Source: Agrobacterium tumefaciens
Lineage (GTDB): Bacteria > Pseudomonadota > Alphaproteobacteria > Rhizobiales > Rhizobiaceae
Reading direction: 5' to 3'
Length of the DNA: 64,000 bases
Assembly (NCBI RefSeq): GCF_009649785.1
Contig: NZ_WJOK01000007.1
Coordinates: 1-64,000 of the forward strand
The position numbers and the translations under genes are program-made. Positions 8,824-18,137 of the stretch are shown here, one piece after another (position 1 is the first letter of the stretch; every line of letters starts with the position of its first letter). A model generated the notes under the pieces. It ran no database searches and was not told where the DNA came from. It saw only the letters and a list, made by a program, of their open reading frames with translations.

Positions 8824-10158
8824 ATGGACAACCCCAACCGATCCAACTCCACCTCACTCGACAGCTACTGGATGCCATTTACCGCCAACCGGCAGTTCAA
8901 GGCCAATCCCCGCCTGCTGACGAGCGCGGAGGGCATGTATTACACCAGCAATGACGGTCGTCAGGTTCTCGACGGTACAGCTGGCCTGTGGTGCGTCAAT
9001 GTCGGCCATGGCCGCCACCAGATTGCATCCGCCGTCAAACACCAGCTTTCGACCATGGATTATGCGCCCTCGTTTCAGATGGGCCATCCCGTCGCCTTCG
9101 AATTCGCCGAGCGGCTGGCGGAAATCGCGCCTGGCCCGGAAGGCGCGAAGCTCGACCGCGTGTTCTACACCGGCTCGGGTTCTGAATCAGTCGATACGGC
9201 GCTGAAGATTGCGATCGCCTATCAGCGCGCCATCGGTCAGGGCACCCGCAGCCGTCTGATCGGCCGTGAGCGCGGTTATCACGGCGTCGGTTTCGGCGGC
9301 ATCTCCGTTGGCGGCCTTGTCAACAACCGCCGTGTTTTTCCGCAAATCCCGGCCGACCACCTGCGTCATACCCACGATTTGGCGAAAAACAGCTTCGTAA
9401 AGGGCCAGCCCGAGCATGGTGCCGAACTGGCAGACGATCTGGAACGGCTGGTTGCTCTGCATGGGGCCGAAACAATCGCGGCCTGTATCGTTGAACCGGT
9501 TGCCGGCTCCACCGGCGTGCTGGTGCCGCCGAAGGGTTATCTGGAGCGCCTGCGGGCCATCTGCGACAAGCACGGCATTCTGTTGATCTTCGATGAGGTT
9601 ATCACCGGTTTCGGCCGTATGGGCTCGTCCTTTGCCAGCAACTACTTCGGCGTGACGCCTGACATCGTTACCACCGCCAAGGGGCTGACCAACGGCGCAA
9701 TCCCGATGGGTGCGGTTTTTACCAGCCGCAAGGTGCACGATGCGTTGATGCATGGGCCTGACAACCAGATAGAGCTGTTCCACGGCTATACCTATTCCGG
9801 ACATCCGGTTGCCTGCGCCGCCGGCATCGCCACGCTCAACATCTACCGCGACGAAGGGCTCTTTACCCGCGCGGCAGAAATGCAGGATGTCTGGCACGAC
9901 GCCATCCATTCGCTGAAGGGCCTGCCCAATGTCATCGACATCCGCACCATCGGCTTCATCGCCGGCATCGAGCTGCAATCGCGTGATGGAGCTATCGGCG
10001 CACGCGCCTATGACGTTTTCGTGGATTGCTTCGAGCGCGGTCTGCTCATTCGCGTCACGGGCGATATCATTGCCCTTTCGCCGCCGCTTATCGCCGAAAA
10101 ATCCCATTTCGACGATATCGTCTCGATCTTGGGCGACGCGCTGAAAAGAGCGGATTAA
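8824..10158 (+). CDS. Class III omega-amino acid:pyruvate aminotransferase
   Basis: PLP-dependent fold-type I aminotransferase of the omega-amino-acid (beta-alanine):pyruvate group. The start at 8824 follows AGGAGAACC; an upstream in-frame extension to 8605 runs back across the divergent regulator and is rejected. The 444-residue length is typical. Signatures are LWCVNVGHGR near residue 57, FDEVITGFGRMG with the PLP-nitrogen Asp at 257, and TAKGLTNGAIPMG with the Schiff-base Lys at 286. The early YWMPFTANR motif is characteristic of beta-alanine:pyruvate transaminases. It is monocistronic, ending in a strong terminator. The divergent HTH-cupin regulator suggests induction by an amine or omega-amino acid; the exact substrate is uncertain. 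Confidence 0.9.
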   Translation: MDNPNRSNSTSLDSYWMPFTANRQFKANPRLLTSAEGMYYTSNDGRQVLDGTAGLWCVNVGHGRHQIASAVKHQLSTMDYAPSFQMGHPVAFEFAERLAEIAPGPEGAKLDRVFYTGSGSESVDTALKIAIAYQRAIGQGTRSRLIGRERGYHGVGFGGISVGGLVNNRRVFPQIPADHLRHTHDLAKNSFVKGQPEHGAELADDLERLVALHGAETIAACIVEPVAGSTGVLVPPKGYLERLRAICDKHGILLIFDEVITGFGRMGSSFASNYFGVTPDIVTTAKGLTNGAIPMGAVFTSRKVHDALMHGPDNQIELFHGYTYSGHPVACAAGIATLNIYRDEGLFTRAAEMQDVWHDAIHSLKGLPNVIDIRTIGFIAGIELQSRDGAIGARAYDVFVDCFERGLLIRVTGDIIALSPPLIAEKSHFDDIVSILGDALKRAD

Positions 10159-10180
10159 AAGTATAAATCTCTAATAAATA

Positions 10181-10212
10181 AAAGGCTGCAATTTCTATTG
10201 CAGCCTTTTTTT
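10181..10212 (+). terminator. Rho-independent terminator of the aminotransferase gene
   Basis: Perfect 11-bp stem AAAGGCTGCAA/TTGCAGCCTTT with a short loop, followed by a run of T. It lies 22 bases after the stop codon. Confidence 0.92.
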
Positions 10213-10303
10213 GCATTTATCAAGACCGCAACAAAAATAGATCATTTCTTAAGCATATTCTATTAATTTCCCGTAGTATAACCAACCGAGCGGGAATGGC
10301 CTC

Positions 10304-12124
10304 ATGGCGTCGATTCAGAAAAAAATTATATTTGCAAGCATTGCAATCTTTTCCATCACCGGAAGCGCGGCGGGGGTCGGTATCTGGGCGACGAATACGC
10401 TCAATCGCAATAGTACGGATGTATCGCGGTCCGCCGAGATACTTCACAATCATATGCGTGCCGACATGATGCACGATGCGCTGCGCTCAGACGTGCTGGC
10501 AGCCATTCTTTCCACGAATGATACGATGGGCCTGTCGTTCGACGCGGTAAAGGCCGACCTTGCCGAACATGAAGCCACTTTCCTTGAAGCATTGAAGCTA
10601 AACAAGGCGCTTACCGAAGGTACGAACGCCAAAGCCGTTATTGAGAGCGTTGAAAAACCGCTTCAGTCCTATCTTGAAAGCGCCAAAACGGTGGTTGGCC
10701 TCGTCAACGCCGATCCGGGCGCGGCGACAAAAATGATTCCGGACTTCATGCGCCAGTTCACCACTCTCGAAACCGCGATGGAAACGGCGAGCGAACAGAT
10801 CGACGCGCTTTCCGAAGCAACTGTCGCGGAAAGCCAGGAGACGAAGGCGGTAATCGAGCTCGTATTAGAAGGGCTGCTGGTTCTGGCGACACTCTTCTGC
10901 GTAGGCCTCTTTATCCTCACCCGCAAAACGGTAACGGGTCCAATCCTGCGCCTGTCGAAGACGATGGAAATCCTTGCCAGCGGCGACACGTCACAACCTC
11001 CTTCCGGCATGGACCGGAAGGATGAGATCGGCTCCATGTCCGGCGCGGTCGAAATATTCCGGCAGGCGGCGATTGCCAATCGGGCGCTCGAAGAACAGGC
11101 CGCAGCAGCCAGACTGCAGGCAGAAGCCGATCAGGCGGCGGCGCGACAGCAAGCGGAGGACGATGCGTCAGAGCGGCTGCGCATCGCCACTTCCGGTCTT
11201 GCGACAGGACTGAAGCGGCTGGCATCGGGCGATCTGGCCTTTCAGCTCGATCAGGCCTTTGCCCCTCAATTCGAGGCCTTGCGTCACGATTTCAACAGCT
11301 CAGTGCGTCAACTCGGCGAAACGCTGTTCGCCATTTCCGATGGCATCAGCACCATTGACGGCAGCAGCCGGGAAATCGCCGCAGGTGCCGGCGATCTTTC
11401 CCGCCGCACGGAAAATCAGGCAGCGTCTCTGGAACAGACAGCAGCAGCTCTCGATGAAATCACGGTCAATGTTTCAAACGCCAACAAGCGTGCCGCCGAA
11501 GCGCGGCTCGCCGCCACCGATGCCAACCACAGCGCACTGAAATCTGTGGAAGTTGTCAGCCATGCGGAAGAGGCGATGCGCCGCATCGAAACCTCGTCCC
11601 GGCAGATCACCGGCATCGTCGGCGCCATAGACGAGATCGCCTTCCAGACAAATCTTCTGGCGTTGAATGCAGGCGTGGAAGCCGCGCGCGCCGGTGAAGC
11701 CGGCAAGGGATTTGCGGTAGTGGCGCAGGAAGTGCGCGATCTCGCCCAGCGCGCAGCAAAGGCCGCAAGCGAAATCCGCGATCATATCCGGCAATCCTCG
11801 ACGGAAGTGGAAAGCGGCGTGAAACTGGTTCTCGACACCGGCACGGCGCTGAAGGAGATCGGCGAGCGTATCGCGGGCATCGATCGCCATATGAACGCCA
11901 TCGCCACATCGGCGACCGAACAATCGACCGGTCTTGCCGAAATCAACGCGGCGGTAAACTCCATGGATCACGCCACCCAGCAAAATGCTGCCATGGTGGA
12001 ACAATCCACTGCGGCTTCTGCAATGCTCGCCGCCGAAACGGCAAAGCTGCGCTCGCTTGTATCGCGGTTCCGTCTGGAAATGGAAAGTGCCGGTAGCAGC
12101 GACGTTACCCGTCGCGTTGCCTGA
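10304..12124 (+). CDS. Methyl-accepting chemotaxis protein, membrane type
   Basis: Transmembrane chemoreceptor signalling to CheA/CheW. The 606 residues comprise TM1 (about 8-28), a helical periplasmic sensor of about 155 residues, TM2 (about 187-208), a HAMP domain (about 210-262), a charged Ala/Glu/Gln coiled coil with a second HAMP-like element, and the cytoplasmic signalling domain. The conserved hairpin tip is near residues 442-485 ([20 protein letters not shown]). The C-terminus ends VTRRVA, without the NWETF-type pentapeptide that tethers CheR in enterobacteria. No che genes are nearby, so it acts with machinery encoded elsewhere. The ligand is unknown. It is convergent with the L,D-transpeptidase gene. 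Confidence 0.94.
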   Translation: MASIQKKIIFASIAIFSITGSAAGVGIWATNTLNRNSTDVSRSAEILHNHMRADMMHDALRSDVLAAILSTNDTMGLSFDAVKADLAEHEATFLEALKLNKALTEGTNAKAVIESVEKPLQSYLESAKTVVGLVNADPGAATKMIPDFMRQFTTLETAMETASEQIDALSEATVAESQETKAVIELVLEGLLVLATLFCVGLFILTRKTVTGPILRLSKTMEILASGDTSQPPSGMDRKDEIGSMSGAVEIFRQAAIANRALEEQAAAARLQAEADQAAARQQAEDDASERLRIATSGLATGLKRLASGDLAFQLDQAFAPQFEALRHDFNSSVRQLGETLFAISDGISTIDGSSREIAAGAGDLSRRTENQAASLEQTAAALDEITVNVSNANKRAAEARLAATDANHSALKSVEVVSHAEEAMRRIETSSRQITGIVGAIDEIAFQTNLLALNAGVEAARAGEAGKGFAVVAQEVRDLAQRAAKAASEIRDHIRQSSTEVESGVKLVLDTGTALKEIGERIAGIDRHMNAIATSATEQSTGLAEINAAVNSMDHATQQNAAMVEQSTAASAMLAAETAKLRSLVSRFRLEMESAGSSDVTRRVA

Positions 12125-12194
12125 GGTCGCTGCCGCAGATCGAGCCGGCAGCCGCAGTATCGAAGCGCTGTGATTGCGCCTTCATTCATTAGCC

Positions 12195-12226
12195 ATTTCC
12201 AGCCGCCCTCTCAGGCGGCTGGAAAT
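12195..12226. terminator. Bidirectional stem-loop between convergent genes
   Basis: Perfect 13-bp stem (12195-12207 with 12214-12226) and a 6-base loop, between the chemoreceptor stop and the L,D-transpeptidase stop. The stem ends in AT-rich bases on both sides, so it can serve both strands. Confidence 0.8.
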
Positions 12227-12234
12227 TTCGTCTA

Positions 12235-13020
12235 TCAATAGGTCTGCATTGGTTGCGACAGGCCGTCGCCGACCACGCCGCCGCCATACTGCGCCACGGG
12301 CACGCCTGCCTGCCCGATAGGAACACCCTGCTGTGCGGGCCCGAGCGCCGTCACCACAATCGGCGTACCATCAGGCACACGGTTATAGAGGTCGACAATA
12401 TCCTGGTTCAGCAGACGCACGCAGCCGGAGGAAACCGACTTGCCGATCGTCCACCATTCCGGCGAGCCGTGCAGACGGTAGATCGTGTCCTTGCCGTCCT
12501 TGAAGATATAAAGTGCACGCGCACCGAGCGGGTTCTTGAGGCCCGGCTCCATGCCGCCATTGCGGCCGCTATAGGGTTCCAGCTCAGGCTGGCGGGCAAT
12601 CATCTCGTCGGGCGGCGTCCAGCGCGGCCATTGACGCTTGTACTGGATAACGCCGCGTCCGGCCCATTCGAAGCCCGCGCGGCCGAGACCGACGCCATAA
12701 CGCATGGCCTGGTTGTTCTCGTAGGTGAGATAAAGGAAATGGTTGGCGGTATCGACCACAATGATGCCGGGACGCTCACCGGTGGGATTTTCCACCATTT
12801 GACGCAGGAACTGGCGCGGGATCCGCTTGTAGGGAATTTCCGGCAACGGAAACTGCTCGTCGGGCTTCGGACCGTACATCAAGGCATACATCGGGTCGTC
12901 GGCCGGGGCTGTTGGCCGTGTGGCCTCACGCGCGGTGGTGTTGCAGCCTGCAAGGCCGGCCAGCGCCAATCCGCCCGCTCCAAGCAGGAAACCTCGCCGG
13001 GTCGTTGTCGTGTCGTTCAA
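12235..13020 (-). CDS. L,D-transpeptidase (YkuD domain), Tat-type lipoprotein signal
   Basis: Periplasmic enzyme that makes 3-3 peptidoglycan cross-links or attaches proteins to meso-DAP. The N-terminus has twin Arg (TRRGFLLGAGG) and a lipobox-like LAGLAGC, so it is probably exported folded and perhaps lipidated. The YkuD domain spans about residues 85-225 with HGSPEWW and the catalytic SSGCVRL motif, Cys at 200. A Gly/Pro/Gln-rich tail follows. A TTG start at 13020 is chosen because GAGG lies 7 bases upstream; a TTG at 13056 is possible but would overlap the preceding gene. It lies 20 bases after a second, unlike L,D-transpeptidase gene, so the pair is probably one operon. Confidence 0.9.
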   Translation of the reverse strand: MNDTTTTRRGFLLGAGGLALAGLAGCNTTAREATRPTAPADDPMYALMYGPKPDEQFPLPEIPYKRIPRQFLRQMVENPTGERPGIIVVDTANHFLYLTYENNQAMRYGVGLGRAGFEWAGRGVIQYKRQWPRWTPPDEMIARQPELEPYSGRNGGMEPGLKNPLGARALYIFKDGKDTIYRLHGSPEWWTIGKSVSSGCVRLLNQDIVDLYNRVPDGTPIVVTALGPAQQGVPIGQAGVPVAQYGGGVVGDGLSQPMQTY

Positions 13021-13039
13021 TTGAAAAACCTCATCTGCG

Positions 13040-14095
13040 TCATCTTGCGCTGGCAAAGGGATCTGCCAGCGCCGCCTCGGGGCGGCTTATAGGGTACTTC
13101 GTGCCGGAGACCTGCGATGCCATGGCCTTTGCGCCACTGGATTTCAGGATGGCACGGAAGCTCGGGTGCATGCCGCCGTCTACATACGCGCTGACCGGGG
13201 CAGAAGTTCCCTCGTTCATCGCGGCGGCAAATTTCTGTTGCTCTTCGGCCATTTTCGACGCCACCAAGGGGTCCGGCTGGTTTATCGCAGGTGGGCAGGC
13301 CGCCAGCGGATCGGCAGGCTCACCGCCGGCAAATTCGCTGTTAAAAACGTATCGCCGGCCACAAACGGAAACCTTTGGCTGGCGGCGCGTCACCTCGAAA
13401 TAGTCATAGCCTTCCTTGAGCGTCTTCCAGAAGGGCATATTGGGATCGTCCCGATTCGCCACCATGTTCCGCGCGCTCATGCGGAAGGGATAGGCCTGAA
13501 CCTGAAAGCGGTCCTGCCCGCCCTGCAGCGCGCGCGCCACGACCGCATAAATCTCGCCGACCTGTTGATCGGTCATCGCGTAACAGCCCGACGAAGAACA
13601 GGCACCATGCACCATCAACGCTTCGCCGGTGTAACCAAGCGCCGATTCCAGCCGGTTGGGATAGCCGAGATTGAAGGAGACGTAATATTGCGAATTGGGG
13701 TTCAGCATGCCTGCGGAGACATGATAAAATCCTTCCGGCGCCTGCCGGTCGCCCGTCTTCGTCTTCGGGCCAAGTTTTCCGGACCAGCGGCACATGGGAT
13801 AGGTCTTGAGCAGCGCATAATTACCGGTCTTGTCGATCTTCCAGACCTCAAGCTCGCTTTCCTGCTTGAAAATGCGAACGAGAACCGGGCTTTCCGGGCG
13901 CATGCTCTTGGCAGACATCTGCGCCATCATCTTGGATGACAGCTTCGGCGGGTCCTTTTTGACGCTGTCGAGACCCATGGAGGTGCACGCGGCGAGACCG
14001 CTGCCGATCGCGACGACCGCAGCTATTCTCATTCCCGCTTTTACCCTGCGCCGCAGCCCCGCACTTGCGAAGTTCAGCAATGCATTCACACCCAT
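13040..14095 (-). CDS. L,D-transpeptidase of the YafK/ErfK-like family, lipoprotein
   Basis: Second YkuD-superfamily enzyme, only distantly related to its downstream neighbour. The N-terminus has a basic region, a hydrophobic core and a lipobox (GSGLAAC), indicating a lipoprotein. The catalytic motif is MVHGACSSSGCYAMTD with Cys at 171. The layout (GFYHVSAGMLNPNSQYYVSF) is that of the YafK group, whose E. coli member DpaA (YafK) hydrolyses the Braun lipoprotein-peptidoglycan link rather than cross-linking (established for that family). Whether this protein is a transferase or a hydrolase is not visible. The start at 14095 has only a weak ribosome-binding site; an ATG at 14032 is an alternative and keeps the lipobox. 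Confidence 0.87.
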   Translation of the reverse strand: MGVNALLNFASAGLRRRVKAGMRIAAVVAIGSGLAACTSMGLDSVKKDPPKLSSKMMAQMSAKSMRPESPVLVRIFKQESELEVWKIDKTGNYALLKTYPMCRWSGKLGPKTKTGDRQAPEGFYHVSAGMLNPNSQYYVSFNLGYPNRLESALGYTGEALMVHGACSSSGCYAMTDQQVGEIYAVVARALQGGQDRFQVQAYPFRMSARNMVANRDDPNMPFWKTLKEGYDYFEVTRRQPKVSVCGRRYVFNSEFAGGEPADPLAACPPAINQPDPLVASKMAEEQQKFAAAMNEGTSAPVSAYVDGGMHPSFRAILKSSGAKAMASQVSGTKYPISRPEAALADPFASAR

Positions 14096-14251
14096 GGATC
14101 GTTCTGCCCGCCCGATTTGCCCGCCTTTGTGGCAGAGGCTTAACTAGCGAAGGTGGCCATATGGCGGCAACCTCCCGCAAGGACAAAGTCTCGTGAACAG
14201 ACGTTACCCATTCGTTAATCATACGCACACAAGCCTGTGATGGAACTGCCG

Positions 14252-16090
<1,839 letters not shown>

Positions 16091-16093
16091 AAC

Positions 16094-16252
16094 CTACAAG
16101 ACCTTGGGCGGCCCGTCGTTTTCATCTGGATTGGGGGTTGGCGCCTCGTCCGGCAGCCTATCGGGCTCCGGCTCTTTGACCGGCGGTATATCCGGCTGTG
16201 GCGGCACCGGCATTGGCGGGTCTGGATAGGGTTCAACGGGAACAGTTGGCAT
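16094..16252 (-). CDS. Small proline-rich acidic protein, 52 aa
   Basis: Small gene supported by an AGGAG six bases before the ATG at 16252 and a clean 53-codon frame. The product is about one-third proline, with PxP and PxxP spacing (MPVPPQPDIPPVKEPEPD) and many Asp/Glu. It has no signal peptide and no hydrophobic segment, so it is expected to be cytosolic and disordered. Function unknown. Its stop lies 3 bases from that of the convergent glycosylase gene. Low-complexity composition makes chance coding possible, but the ribosome-binding site and frame argue for a real gene. Confidence 0.6.
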   Translation of the reverse strand: MPTVPVEPYPDPPMPVPPQPDIPPVKEPEPDRLPDEAPTPNPDENDGPPKVL

Positions 16253-16484
16253 TGCAGCTCCTGGATATAAGCGCTTCGTCCAATGCGGAATCGAAATGCG
16301 CTTTCATCTGCTGGGACGACGCGAGCGCGCGGCCCCTCCTGAGGCGGCGCAACACCCAATTCGCCCATCGGTCAATTGCCGGTCAGGTCCCTTCGGTTTC
16401 ATTGCGCCGCCCTGCGGATTGTACAGGGCAAACGCAGGAAAACGCCGGTCAGTTCCGTTTTTTTTGGGAAGCTGTTGCGAGGGC

Positions 16485-16682
16485 TCAGGCGAAACCCAGC
16501 GAGCTGCGGGAAATATCGCGGTTTTCGCAATAGTCGCGGGAGTGGGCCTCATGGCCGTGTTCGCGAGCGGTGGAACGGGTCAGTTCCGGGCTGGGCACGT
16601 TGAGCAGCGCGTCGGCATAGGTGCCGGTTGCCTCCACGTCATCGATCACAGTCTGTTGTTGCGGCTTTAAAAATTCAAACAT
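16485..16682 (-). CDS. Small hypothetical protein, 65 aa
   Basis: Function unknown. The strongest evidence is a near-perfect Shine-Dalgarno, AAGGAGGTGA, ending three bases before the ATG at 16682. The product begins MFEFLKPQQQTVIDDVEATG and is hydrophilic, with a His/Arg/Ser-rich second half (AREHGHEAHSRDYCENRDIS). No signal peptide, membrane segment or known motif. It lies 173 bases downstream of thuR on the same strand, so it could be read through from thuR or have its own promoter. The 232 bases after it hold no convincing gene. Confidence 0.7.
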   Translation of the reverse strand: MFEFLKPQQQTVIDDVEATGTYADALLNVPSPELTRSTAREHGHEAHSRDYCENRDISRSSLGFA

Positions 16683-16855
16683 CGGTCACCTCCTTCAACA
16701 CGTCCCCTCAACGCGCTGGCCCAGGTCCTGTTCCAAAAGGCCTGTGCAGCTTCGATTATACACGAGATGCCGCTGCCGTATAGGCGATGAAAGACGAACG
16801 GCAATCAATTGACGTTCACAAAATGGAATGGAATCAGTGAGCTATGGCGACGAGG

Positions 16856-17881
16856 TCAGGCTGGACCGACCGATTCCCGCAAGATCAGTTCGACCGGCCA
16901 CAATTCCTGAACCTCGCGGACGGGACGGCCGCCGACGATCTGCAGAAGCAGGTCCGTAACCCGCATGCCAGCCATGCGCATGGGCGAGCGGGTGGTGGAA
17001 AGCGGCGGCATCATGCTTTCCGGAGTGAGGTAAGGAAACACGTCGTCATGGGCGATGACGGACACGTCCTTGCCGATCACCAGTCCCAGCTGGGTTGCCG
17101 CGCGATAGACGCCCTGCGCCGTCATCATTGCGCCAGCGACGAAGGCCGTCGGGCGCGGCGTCTGCTCCAGCAGCGAGCGGGCGAAACGGAAGGCGGCATC
17201 TTCGCTGAAATGCTCGCTCATCATGAGGCGCGGATCAGGCGTGATGCCATGGGTCGCGAGCGCATCACGAAAACCCTGTTCGCGGTCCTGCACAAAGGTA
17301 CGGCCTGTCGGGCCGTTGATCATCGCGATGCGACGGTGGCCACGTTCCAGAAAATGGATTGTCGGACGATACGTCACATCATGATTGTCGATATCGAGCC
17401 AGGCGTGCTCGAACGCCGTCTTCGAGCGGCCATGCACGATGAAAGGCACGCCCAGCCGATTGAGCAGCGCGATGCGCTCGTCCTCCGGACGCGGCGAATG
17501 CACGATTATGCCATCCACCCGTCCGCTCGACGCCAGCCGGCTGAAAATCGCGAGCTCTTCCTCAATGTTATTGTCGACGGTGACGCTGACGAGAATGTCG
17601 GTCTCTTCGCCTTCCAGCCGCGTCGCCATGCCGCCCATGAATTCCGAAAAGAAATGCCCGCCGCCCGAACGGCCCATCACGACACCGATTGCGCCAGCCC
17701 TGCCTGTTGCCAGCCTGACCGCGTTGGCATTGGGACGGTAGCCGTATTTCAGCGCAGCATCCATCACCCGCTGGCGCGTCTCTTCACGCACCTCGGGATA
17801 GCCGCCAAGCGCACGGCTGACGGTGGTGGGCGACAGCCCGACCTTTTCTGCGAATTCCTTGAGCTTCATGTTTTCTGCCAA
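16856..17881 (-). CDS. thuR: LacI-family repressor of the thu operon
   Basis: Sugar-responsive repressor. The N-terminal helix-turn-helix (MKLKEFAEKVGLSPTTVSRA) and hinge are followed by a periplasmic-binding-protein-like effector domain (about residues 60-340). It is divergent from thuE, as in the thu loci of Sinorhizobium and Agrobacterium, where ThuR controls thuEFGKAB in response to trehalose-type disaccharides (established knowledge). Two LacI-type palindromes lie in the 256-base gap. The TTG at 17881 has AGGAG four bases upstream; the ATG at 17869 is the alternative and would start directly at the helix-turn-helix. Confidence 0.9.
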   Translation of the reverse strand: MAENMKLKEFAEKVGLSPTTVSRALGGYPEVREETRQRVMDAALKYGYRPNANAVRLATGRAGAIGVVMGRSGGGHFFSEFMGGMATRLEGEETDILVSVTVDNNIEEELAIFSRLASSGRVDGIIVHSPRPEDERIALLNRLGVPFIVHGRSKTAFEHAWLDIDNHDVTYRPTIHFLERGHRRIAMINGPTGRTFVQDREQGFRDALATHGITPDPRLMMSEHFSEDAAFRFARSLLEQTPRPTAFVAGAMMTAQGVYRAATQLGLVIGKDVSVIAHDDVFPYLTPESMMPPLSTTRSPMRMAGMRVTDLLLQIVGGRPVREVQELWPVELILRESVGPA

Positions 17882-17926
17882 TTTGCTCCTGCATGCGTCG
17901 CCGCCGCAGATTTTTCAAGCGGACAA

Positions 17927-17948
17927 AAATTGAAATCGCTTTCAATTT
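17927..17948. promoter_or_regulatory. LacI-type operator near thuR
   Basis: Perfect 9-base arms AAATTGAAA/TTTCAATTT around a TCGC centre. The inner 16 bases (TTGAAATCGCTTTCAA) match the LacI/GalR operator pattern with a central CG. It lies 46 bases upstream of the thuR start, so autoregulation is likely. Confidence 0.8.
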
Positions 17949-18044
17949 ATTCCCACCTGAAATCTTACAGTTCGCCGTTTCGAAAGGCAAACCCTCCGTG
18001 GCAACATGCGAAGATGCCCAATTTCCAAGCCATAAGAAAGAGTA

Positions 18045-18073
18045 TTGACAGATTTGTCGGCTTTTGCGAACTT
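18045..18073 (+). promoter_or_regulatory. Candidate thuE promoter
   Basis: A consensus -35 box TTGACA is at 18045-18050. Seventeen bases later GAACTT (18068-18073) is a poor -10 box, as is common in rhizobia. The operator at 18082-18097 would sit just past the start point, where a repressor would block transcription. Confidence 0.45.
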
Positions 18074-18081
18074 CACACCAG

Positions 18082-18097
18082 TCAAAAGCGCTTTCAA
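18082..18097. promoter_or_regulatory. LacI-type operator upstream of thuE
   Basis: TCAAAAGCGCTTTCAA has the central GCGC and the CTTTCAA half-site of the operator near thuR. It ends 40 bases before the thuE ATG and just past the candidate promoter. Confidence 0.75.
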
Positions 18098-18137
18098 TTT
18101 TGAGGATGATTGGAAGCGTCAACGGAGGAGTTTGACA

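Noticed and set aside
16304..16552. 82-codon minus-strand frame between the two small genes
   Set aside because: Overlaps the end of the better-supported 65-residue gene and lacks a Shine-Dalgarno.
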